Position numbers and translations under genes: made by a program
Notes under the pieces: generated by a model
Told to the model about the DNA's origin: nothing
Databases searched by the model: none
The model's input: the letters and a program-made list of their open reading frames with translations, nothing else
Shown here: one piece after another, positions 49,801 through 61,800 of the stretch
Position numbering within the stretch: position 1 is the stretch's first letter
How the letters are laid out: every line of letters begins with the position of its first letter
Source: Limnoperna fortunei
Taxonomy: Eukaryota; Mollusca; Bivalvia; Mytilida; Modiolidae
Reading direction: 5' to 3'
Length of the DNA stretch: 64,000 nucleotides
Assembly (NCBI GenBank): GCA_944474755.1
Contig: OX104117.1
Location: 64,719,522-64,783,521 of the forward strand

Positions 49801-52800
49801 GTGGCACAGTTTTTACAAATGTGTAAACATACTTTAAGATACCTGCATATGCTCTCCAAATAATATGATCATGGTAACAAGGCCAGCCAGGTGGTGGAGG
49901 TGGGGTGGCTGAAAGGTTAAGGTAGTTTGTCTACCATTGATCATGGGGTTTGTCAACACTGAGGTTGCGAGTTCGAGTCTCAGTGCAGGCCAGGTGCACT
50001 CAACTCCTATCTTAACTGACAAGGATTGCCAGTTTTCCTACCAAAGGTCTGGTTTTTTCTGGGTACTCTGACTTTCTCCTCCAATAAAACCTGGACACCA
50101 TGATATAGCTGAACAATTTCTGAAAGTGGCATTAAATACCATTCAAACAAACAAACAAGGCCAGCCAGGGATAACAGAATTAAACATTCTGCTGCTTAAG
50201 CTTTGGTTACTTGCAAATGATCTCCAGATAATAGGATCTTGGTATGAGGGCCAGCCAAGGATAATTGAATTAAACATTATACTTTTAAAACTTAGACAGC
50301 TTACCTGCATATGATCTCCAGATAATATAATCTTGGTATGAGGCCCTGCCAAGGATAATGGAATTAAACATTATACTTTTAAAAAATAGACAGCTTACCT
50401 GCATATGATCTCCAGATAATATAATCTTGGTATGAGGCCCTGCCAAGGATAGTGGAATTAAACATTATACTTTTAAAAAATAGACAGCTTACCTGCATAT
50501 GATCTCCAGATAATATAATCTTGGTATGAGGCCCTGCCAAGGATAGTGGAATTAAACATTATACTTTTAAAACTTAGACAGCTTACCTGCATATGATCTC
50601 CAGATAATATAATCTTGGTATGAGGCCCAGCCAAGGATAATGGAATTAAACATTATACTTTTAAAAAATAGACAGCTTACCTGCATATGATCTCCAGATA
50701 ATATAATCTTGGTATGAGGGCCAGCCAAGGATAATTGAATTAAACATTCTGCTGCTTAAGCTTGATTACCTGCATATGATCTCCAGATAATATAATCTTG
50801 GTATGAGGCCCAGCCAAGGATAATGGAATTAAACATTATATTTTTAAAACTTAGACAGCTTACCTGCATATGATCTCCAGATAATATAATCTTGGTATGA
50901 GGCCCAGCCAAGGATAATGGAATTAAACATTATATTTTTAAAACTTAGACAGCTTACCTGCATATGATCTCCAGATAATATAATCTTGGTATGAGGGCCA
51001 GCCAAGGATAATTGAATTAAACATTCTGCTGCTTAAGCTTGATTACCTGCATATGATCTCCAGATAATATAATCTTGGTATGAGGCCCAGCCAAGGATAA
51101 TGGAATTAAACATTCTGCTGCTTAAGCTTGATTACCTGCATATGATCTCCAGATAATATAATCTTGGTATGAGGCCCAGCCAGGGATAATGGAATTAAAC
51201 ATTATATTTTTAAAACTTAGACAGCTTACCTGCATATGATCTCCAGATAATATAATCTTGGTATGAGGCCCAGCCAGGGATAATGGAATTAAACATTCTG
51301 CTGCTTAAGCTTGATTACCTGCATATGATCTCCAGATAATATAATCTTGGTATGAGGCCCAGCCAAGGATAATGGAATTAAACATTATATTTTTAAAACT
51401 TAGACAGCTTACCTGCATATGATCTCCAGATAATATAATCTTGGTATGAGGCCCAGCCAGGGATAATGGAATTAAACATTCTGCTGCTTAAGCTTGATTA
51501 CCTGCATATGATCTCCAGATAATATAATCTTGGTATGAGGCCCAGCCAGGGATAATGGAATTAAACATTCTGCTTCTAAAGCTTGTGCAGCTTCATCTAC
51601 TATGATGTGAGAAAATGTATCTATAAAATGAAAAAATTATATTTATATTTTGATTTCATATTTATGTAAATAATAATAAATCTGACACTTTTTCTAAATA
51701 TTTAAAGAAAATGTAGTAATTATAGTTGTAATGTATTTTTTATAACCATCAAATTTATGAATCTCCTTTTTTAAGACTTGTCAAAACGATTCCTTATATT
51801 CAAAATATTCTATTCTAAAGTTATAATAACTTTTGACTGTAATCTTACAAAATGGTCAGCTATGCTTTAACCAGAGCTCTCAATAGCTTGTATCATTTGA
51901 AAGATTTATTTCAGCAAAAGACAAAAGCTGACATGTGAAGGTCATAAAAATATCTAAAGTACTCGATTTCTGACTTACCTTTAGGAAGGTTAAGGTCACA
52001 GAGATATCTAGCAGTGCTTAGTGTACATATAATAATTCTGTGCTTCTCCACATCTTCTTTTGTAGGACTTCTAAAGTTGCCTTTCCCTACTTGTGTTTCT
52101 AGAGGGCAGTATTGTAGCACTACATCTGGAACAGTTTGTTTCCAACGGTGACGATAATATATACGTAATGGAACTGCTTTTAAATTTCCTTCTTTTACCA
52201 GAGGATGAATAAATTCTTTAATATATAAATCAGCAGCACTGAAAGACAAACGGCGTATAAAAATATTGATCTTTGTAAATTTATTGAAATATATGCTACA
52301 AACAACCAACTGTGACTGACTCTTTCACTATCAAGGGACTTGGCATGAATGGAATATGGAACACACATTATTTATTGTACTCTCTGAATGCCTAGAAACA
52401 AGATAATGTGTCCCAGCGACACTGATGTCCTGCTTGGCACATATTGGTAAACACCCTGATTTTTTTTTAGTTTACTCAAATTTAAAATGTTTGGCAGAGC
52501 CATACAATATGTTGTGCCAATATGTACATAGAAACAATATAACAGATTTTAACATATGGTTGTCATGCCAATTTGTTAATGTATCTGCTCTTATTAGAAC
52601 AATACTTGGAACCAGTTTCACATAAGGTCTTACAAGTTATGACCGGCCATTAAATTTGTACAAACCAAAAAAGATACCATGTCTTAAATTTTTTCAAATT
52701 TTGTGCATGGAAATTATTTCCTAACTGTTGAAGCATTCTCCTGTTGAAACCCATTGTAAATCAGTAAGATAATAAAAGTTACCTATTTGAATGAGTACAT

Positions 52801-55800
52801 ATTAAAATTCTAGATGTATCATCTTCTAATGATTGGACGGCAGCCTGCGCCAGAGTATAAGTCTTTCCAGTACCATATGGTCCTACCAATAGCAGGGGAG
52901 GTAAGCTGAGATCCCGACCAGCAGTTATCCCACAAACCACCTCCTTCTGTTTAGCATTCAACTTTGAACTCACCAACTCACAAAATTCTTGGCTAAAAAG
53001 GAAACACAAAATCTTACAAATGATAGTTAAAATATAAATATTTGTGTATCTAGAACAGGACTACTGTGAAAGTACTTAAATTCGTGGGTATCAATTTTTG
53101 TGGTTTTACCCAAAATTGCAAGTTCGTGGATTCGTAAATTGGTGGATTTGTAAGTTTGAAGAAAAATTTTCTTGTGGTATTTGGCTGTACTCGTTTAGAG
53201 TCGGCACATGAAAGTGTTTATTTAATAAAGATATTATTTTTCACAACCTAATAAAGATGATCAAGACATATTTGTTGTTTACTTAAATTAGATTTGTTTA
53301 CTTAAAAAAGAATAGCTGTTCCCATAGCTTGCAACCTATTAAAAATACACTTCAATGCCATAGAGCATCGGTCCACATTGTAAAACGTAGCTCACATCCA
53401 TAATAACAATGCAAAAGAGTTAATATTTCGTTGGATTCTTAAATTCGTGGATCAGCCTACCCAAGAAATTTGGTACCCCACGAATAAAAAGGAATTCACA
53501 GTATATATTTGGAGATTATTACTCTTTGAGGATATAATAGTTTCAGTTCCTAGTGCAAATACTGGCAAGTAAAGTAAATAAGACTCTCCCAGTCCTGATT
53601 CCCGATCCATTACAATGAGCTGAAAAAAACAAAGATGCATGGTTACAGGTATAATAATGGGTCACTGCCGAGTGATGTGATTTTGTGCAGTAGCAGACGG
53701 ACACCACTTCAAGCTTTTCATGTTACTGCATTCTTCGATGTGTAATAATGGGTCATGGCAGAGTTACATGGATTTGTGCAGTAGCAGACGGACACCACAT
53801 TGAGCTTTTCATGTTACTGCATTTTACTTACTCATATGATGACAAAAATAAGGATTCAAATACCAACATCAAATAAGCACATACAAAAAAAGCAAAAGGA
53901 TTCACACAATAAAATAAATTTTTATGAATTTTCTAAACCAAACAAATTATTATCTGGTTTCTGTTTTAGATCAAAGGAGTACACTTTAATTAATTTTGTT
54001 TACTTACTCAGTGTCTGCCCAAAATACAGTAGGAATTTTATCTGGTGGAGGAAACACTAAATCTAAAGTAGCTATACCATCTATTGCAGCGTGCATCTCA
54101 CACTTAGACAATCTGTTCAACTGAAACTGGATCTGAAAAAAGGTCATAATATATGTCTGACATACAAGTGAGGTTTTCATTTATCATTTGCTTTCTTCTT
54201 TTATATTAATAAACTAGTATAAGCATTCTGAATTGTATATTCTGATTAAAATTGGTTAAGAGGAATACAAAACTTGATAAACAACAAGCTTTTTCTCTTG
54301 TCCTGGTATTTTGTCCTAATATAGATTTCATGAATTTAAGCATGAATGAATTAACTGCCTATAGCCAAGGTAATAAATGAAAGAACTTAGAAAAACTTTA
54401 AAGCAAAGCTTCATTTCATGATAATTGTTCAAATCCAATCTGAGGCCTTTTGATGCCACAGATATATAATAAACAATCATATTACAGTATGGCTTCAATC
54501 AGCTTTGTAGTTTGTGAAAAGAAGACATCTTATCATTTTGCCATTAAGTTGTATGTTAAATTAAGTCTAGTGATGGCAGCCATCTTGCATTAAAGGCATA
54601 ACACGTGTGGACACAGCAAAATGTCTTGCCAGCATTCTTCATCAGTAACGAAAAACAATTACTTCGAGCATCACACAAATAGCATTAAATTGTTATCATT
54701 TATAGTATACAATACAAGGTTACCTGGTTACAGAGAAAGTTATCATGCTTATGTCCATTTTGCATATAAAATCAGGACCATATCAAAAAGCCCCCCAGAT
54801 GCCTTTCAATGGGAGTTTAAAAATATGCAGACTTTAACCCAAGAAATAATACTCTTTGACAGGTGAAAAAAAACGACAGTTACCTAAAAATCTAACAGGC
54901 AAATAATACTATGCAATACCCTTTTTACATTATCTCCCTAAATGGTAAGAAGTTATTATGAGTTTGATATGTGAATTTATACTTTGTCCAATCAAAATCA
55001 CTGTTACAAACAATGATGTTACCTCTACTTGTATGCTGTCATCATTAGATAATCCTAATTCCGAAACACACTTTGAGGACAGCCTTAAAAATATAAAATC
55101 TTTTCCTTTATCTTCTACAATAACCTCATAAACCTGCAACAAACAAATTAAATAAATAAATGCATTTTTAAACATATGAAAATATCCTTTATGGAAACAT
55201 TGTACATGTAATGTGTATTCCGCTGAAAAGTCTATGCTTGCATACCTTTTTAATTAGGGACTTGTATCATCAATGGTCAAAAGACCTTTAGAAAAGCATC
55301 AGGGTTGTGGGTACAATTTTGAACTTTCCTCCTATACTCCTATATACTTTTTAATGCAGAATTATTAACAATGTGCATACTTTTGTCTGGTTTACTTGTT
55401 TATAAACTGTTGTTCTTTTGGAATCAAAACGATCAGACTGCTAAAAAGACAAAACTACATTTTCAGTTCTTTTAGTGCTCTATAAAAGTGACATGCTAAA
55501 TATATACAAGGACACAACCTACTTTTCTAAGTTGCTCAGCAAGGACAGGACATTGCAGACACAACCAACTTTTCTAAGTTGTCCAGCAAGGACAGGACAT
55601 GAAAACACATTCTACCTTTTTAAGTTATCCAGCAAGAACAGGACATTGCAGACACAACCTACCTTTCTAAGTTGTCCAGCAAGGACAGGACATTACGGAC
55701 ACAACCTACCTTTCTAAGTTGTGCAGCAAGGACAGGACATAAAGACACAATTTACCTTTTTTAGTTGTCCAGCAAGGACAGGACATTGTGGACACAACCT

Positions 55801-58800
55801 ACCTTTCTAAGTTGTCCAGCAGGGACAGGTGTAGTGGATACCAGTGACAACCAGGCCACTTGAGAGTTCATTATTAATCTACCTCCAGCAGAATCTTCTG
55901 ACAAACTCTCCTTAAGTTGTAGACGAGCAAACAACTCACCATCGTGAGCATATTTACCCCCACCGGAGACAGCCCCTGGTACCAACATAAACTTGTCAAC
56001 AACCTGTATCTGGGTTTGGACATTGTATCTGTAAAATAAGACAAATAAATTGCAGGAATAGTCTACATTGAACCTTCCACTCAAATCACTAATAAAAAAG
56101 TTTCTATCAAGAATCTGTCTATAAAACTTCAGAAAATACATCAATATAAGATATAATATAATGTACACAAAATAATATAATAAAAGTTACCAATTGTGAA
56201 ACTTTACTTAATAAATAATACTTCAATCGAATGTAGTTTACATATATTCAGGAATTTCATTTTTTGTTACTAATTTTCTACAATGACCTATTATACTGAA
56301 CTTCACAATTTATAGAATAAAATGAAATACAACAACTGCCATGTGTCACCTGATGAACAAAGTTTGTAACTGAAAAGCACATGTTTTATTTCATAGACCC
56401 TTTCAATAAAATACAGTTACCCTCTATAAAATAGTATTATTATATTGTAATAATTTTTCCCTATTAGATTTTATATAGGAATAAAGTGCAATATTTTTTC
56501 ATATTTTACACTGTGTCTCGGTCTTGTGTACCGAACATCAGCTTTATATTTTTACTGTCAATGGGTAAACAAACATGGTCAAAAATGACATACATGATCT
56601 GTTCTCAAGGGTAGAATTAGCAGAACTGCTTGAAACTGAACAAATGGGAGTGAATTCGATTGTCTATAAAAGTTTAGTTTAAGAATTCTTAGACCAACAA
56701 AAGAAAAAATCGACTGTAAACTGTACGAAATGAAATATTGACCAAGTAAACATATAATAATATTGGACCTAATAAAATATTACAAAATAGCAAATACAAT
56801 CAATTAAAAGCACCAGAAAAATAATTACTATATAAAAAAGGATTATTGCATGAATATTGTGAAGATGCTATCCTGCACTCACAAGCTTGTGCAATAGAGC
56901 ACCTTGCTTGCTATAATGCCCATTCCACTATGTATAACATACCTGGCTATATTTTCTAGCTGTGCCCATTCCTCTATGTATAACATACCTGGCTATATTT
57001 TCTAGCTGTGCCCATTCTTCTATGTATAACATACCTGGCTATATTTTCTGGCAGTGCCTATTCCTCTATGTATAACATACCTGGCTATATTTTCTAGTTG
57101 TGCCCATTCCTCTATGTATAACATACTTGGCAATATTTTCTAGCTGTGCCCATTTCTCTATGTATAACATACCTGGCTATATTTTCTAGCTGTGCTCATT
57201 CCTCTGTGTATAGCATACCTGGCTATATTTTCTACATAACATACTTGACTATATTTTCTTGCTGTGCCCTTTTTATAACATACTTGGCTATATTTTCTAG
57301 TTGTGCCCCTTGTATAACATACCTGGCTATATTTTCTAGCTGTGCCCATTCCTGTATGTGTAACATACCTGGCTATATTTTCTAGCTGTGCCCATTGAAT
57401 AAGATACCTGGCTAAATTGTCTAGCTGTGCCCATTCCTCTATGTGTAACATACCTGGTTATATTTTCTAGCTGTTCCCATTGTATAACATACCTGGTTAT
57501 ATTTTCTAGCTGTGCCCATTCCTCTATGTATAACATACCTGGTTATATTTTCTTTCTGTACCCATTGTATAACATACCTGGTTATATTTTCTAGCTGTGC
57601 CCATTCCTCTATGTATAACATACCTGGTTATATTTTCTAGCTGTACCCATTGTATAACATACCTGCGTATATTTTCTAGCTGTACCCATTGTATAACATA
57701 CCTGGTTATATTTTCTAGCTGTACCCATTGTATAACATACCTGGCTATATTTTCTGGCTGTGCCCATTCCTCTATGTGTAACGTACCTGGTTATATTTTC
57801 TAGCTGTACCCATTGTATAACATACCTGGCTATATTTTCTGGCTGTGCCCATTCCTCTATGTGTAACATACCTGGTTATATTTTCTAGCTGTACCCATTG
57901 TATAACATACCTGCGTATATTTTCTAGCTGTACCCATTGTATAACATACCTGGCTATATTTTCTGGCTGTGCCCATTCCTCTATGTGTAACATACCTGGT
58001 TATATTTTCTAGCTGTACCCATTGTATAACATACCTGGTTATATTTTCTAGCTGTGCCCATTCCTCTATGTATAACATTTCATGCATCCAGATTCTGTAA
58101 GTTTCTTTTCAAGCTGGGTGCATCAGATGTTCTGCTACTCTAAATTTTTCACTCTCTGGTAAACAGCTGTGCCCATGGTATGACATACCTGGCTATAATT
58201 TCTAGTTGTGCCCATTGTATAACATACCTGGCTATATTTTCTGGCTGTGCCCATTGTATAACATACCTGGCTATATTTGCTAGCTGTGCCCATTCCTCTA
58301 TGTGTAACAAACCTGGTTATATTTTCTAGCTGTACCCATTGTATAACATACCTGGCTATATTTTCTGGCTGTGCCCATTCCTCTATGTGTAACATACCTG
58401 GTTATATTTTCTAGCTGTACCCATTGTATAACATACCTGGCTATATTTTCTGGCTGTGCCCATTCCTCTATGTGTAACATACCTGGTTATATTTTCTGGC
58501 TGTACCCATTGTATAACATACCTGGTTATATTTTCTATCTGTACCCATTGTATAACATACCTGGCTATATTTTCTAGCTGTACCCATTGTATAACATACC
58601 TGCGTATATTTTCTAGCTGTACCCATTGTATAACATACCTGGCTATATTTTCTGGCTGTGCCCATTGTATAACATACATGTACCTGGCTATATTTTCTAG
58701 CTGTGCCCATTCCTCTATGTGTAACATACCTGGTTATATTTTCTAGCTGTACCCATTGTATAACATACCTGGCTATATTTTCTAGCTGTACCCATTGTAT

Positions 58801-61800
58801 AACATAACTGGGTATATTTTCTATCTGTACCCATTGTATAACATACCTGGTATATTTTCTAGCTGTACCCATTGTATAACATACCTGGCTATATTTTCTA
58901 GCTGTGCCCATTCCTCTATGTATAACATTTCATGCATCCAGATTCTGTAAGTTTCTTTTGAAGCTGGGTGCATCAGATGTTCTGCTACTCTAAATTTTTC
59001 ACTCTCTGGTAAACAATACTTAGACAACAGTTTCTTTTCTTGTTCAGAATAGTCATTTGACCTTAAAAACATAAAATGAAATAAAAAACAATAAAGTTAG
59101 GTTTTTGATTCCACTACAGATTTTCTTTAAATTCACATAAAAACAAAACATGGATGTTTGTTTTCAAGTTGAAATATTAAATTATGAATAAATGTTCTAC
59201 TGTTCTTGTTTAACACAAACACAAATAATAATAAGTTCTTGCTTATTAGTACAAACTGCAGTTAACAGAAATGTATACATGTTATTTGCAAATTAATGCC
59301 AATTATAAACAAGCTACATTTTATAAGCAACTAGGACCCTACTGGGAGGGTTGCAGTGCTTGTCCAGATAGTCCTTTGTGACGGTAAGGGAATGCCATGA
59401 TGTTGGGGGTTGTCAGGTCATAATATGGAAAGTCTGACGGATAGAAAGTGATGTGCTTGGAGAATTTCATGGTCTTAGCATGAAAAAGAAACCTTTCATA
59501 AATACTACTTGCTAATAGTTAAGCAACAACAAAAAATAATAATACATGTAATAAAAAAAAACAAAAAACAGAAATTTACTTTTTTTCATATTCAACAATC
59601 TGTACATTCTCATTGGTCCATCTGCCTTGGTCAGTCAGTTGTAAATCTTTTGTTAATTTTTCTGTGTCTGTGATTGGTGCAGACTCTATTTGCATTTCTC
59701 TACTAAGTAAAGGTTCCATGCCGAAATCAAACACGAGTGTCTGTCTAAATGTTCCATAGATGTCAGTTTTGAATATAACCTATAAGACAGTAGAAAGGAA
59801 ACTTCTTAATAATCCTATTCAATTTTATCGACGTGTTTCACATAGTAAGTCAGAGTTATAATGATTATATTGGAAAAATACTCTTCAAGATTCTCTGGAC
59901 TTTAATTAAGCAAGGTGCGGTTTCAAACCTTTCATTATTATATTTTCTAAACTGCTATTAAAAGGAAATAATTTTTGACATTTTTTTTGCATATAGACAA
60001 ACTCTAATTAGAGCATCATATTTGTACTTAATTCTGGATGAAATCTTCATAGAGAAACAGAACGATACTAAATGTTTCTACGGTTTTACAAGTCCTTACT
60101 CCACCTATATGAAAAAATGTAATGTACATTAATCCCTCCCATAGCAGACCACCCCTACTACCCTAAGGTCAATTCAAATTATATACCACCCCCCCCCCCC
60201 TCACTACGTGCATCATTTTCAAAATGCCATATTTTCAGTAAGGGGGCATTATATGAGGGGAACTACTGTATTATGTACATGGGCTTTTAGATCAATCCCC
60301 TTGGTTGGAATTTCATAGTGCTAACACAAATGTTTGTTTGAATCATGTTTAACGCCACTTTTTGCAATTTTTCAGCTACATCATGTTGTCTTGTTTTTAT
60401 TAGGGGAGGAAGCTGGAGTACCCAGAGAAAACACTTGATCTTCGGTAGGAACTAACACAATAGTAACGGTCTACAGTTAGGTCATCTCCTGTTAACCTAC
60501 CTTTATTCTGTATACATGTTCAGCAGCTGTTTTATTATAATCAGGACTGACCCACTCCTGACAATTATTTTCTATATTTTGATACTTCTGTGTCTTTTTT
60601 GGTCCCACAGATACACTGGCAATGTAAAAGTAGATTCTATTTGTATCATCTAATAGGGTCACTCGGTGAAGACATATCTGAAAATAAAAATAAAAAGTAA
60701 GAGCACGATAAATTATACAGCAAATACAGATCAATCAACCATATAATTTTAAATTTTCACCATAAAATTTTCCCCAATTCAAAGATTCTGCAATAACTAA
60801 AGAGAAAAACAAGTTAAAAAAGTCAATGAGGAAACATATTTAAGCATTGTTTTCAATTGTTGGTTAGATTACTGGATACAGACTACTGATCGGTTTATGC
60901 ACAGCACAGATCCAGTGACCCTATTAGATGATACAGATAGAATCATCTAAATCCCATAATAAAACCAACAAATCAAAGCAATATTTATATTTAAATTCAA
61001 TATTTAAAAAAATAAATAACAAGAACAATATGTAACAAGTTATCAAATAATATTTGCAATTCACCATATCTTAAGGTGTCACCTGTTGTTTGCGTTAGAA
61101 TACATGCATAGTCAACGTCATCATAGAGATATTTAATTATGACGTCAACAATCAGTTACTTACTGAAATACCAAGTTAGATAATATGAAATGGAAAACGA
61201 TTCTTAAGAGAAATTAAAATATTCTTGTATAAATACTTTATTATTTAACTAACAATTTTGACATCAAACTGGTTTTCTAAAGTTATATTAATCAATTGAT
61301 AATTTTCTTAGTGCTATTAAGAAAAAAAAAACCCTGGAGCAGGACGCCCTCGATAAAATAATGTGTAGGTAGGGGGTAAAATCACATATTGAAATTTGTT
61401 GAGTGGGTTGTCCAAAAATTAAATAATAATAATTTGATATTGGAAAATTGTAGGTGGGGGTTACATTTTAATGTAAATCTATTGGTGGTACCCTTTAATT
61501 TCAAGTGCGTTCTGCCCCCAGGAGACATTTTTTCTGGAAAAGCCTTTATCTGTTCTGCATCTTTTTCATACCTGCAAATCATATTGTGTCTATTTCTAGA
61601 ACTTTTACCTGTGTGCTAATCAAAAAAGAAGATAACTTGATTCGTAAGATATATTTAATGTTTCTAAATTACCTTGCTGGTCAATGTGAAAGTCCAAGCA
61701 TTTGTACACTTTTTAGAGGTCATGCTAACTTTGAGATCAGAGTTCAGGTGAATTTTGGCATATTCAACATTTTGCACCATCTGGAAAATATAGTATAACT

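Noticed and set aside
49835..51590. Functional mutually exclusive exons (motif III variants)
   Set aside because: Units have a donor but no polypyrimidine tract or acceptor upstream, and their lengths are not multiples of 3.
53452..53640. Possible extra HELZ exon with a strong acceptor
   Set aside because: Joined to exon 9 it reads into a stop at once, and exon 9 joins exon 10 perfectly. Its end is MITE sequence.
57146..59072. Many overlapping open frames on both strands
   Set aside because: They are translations of the exon-6 junction array. Only the part in 58885-59061 belongs to a real exon.
61382..61619. Possible HELZ exon between exons 3 and 4 (minus strand, [18 protein letters not shown])
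   Set aside because: Exon 3 joins exon 4 in phase 0 without it, and I see no family similarity or good donor. It may be a repeat fragment.
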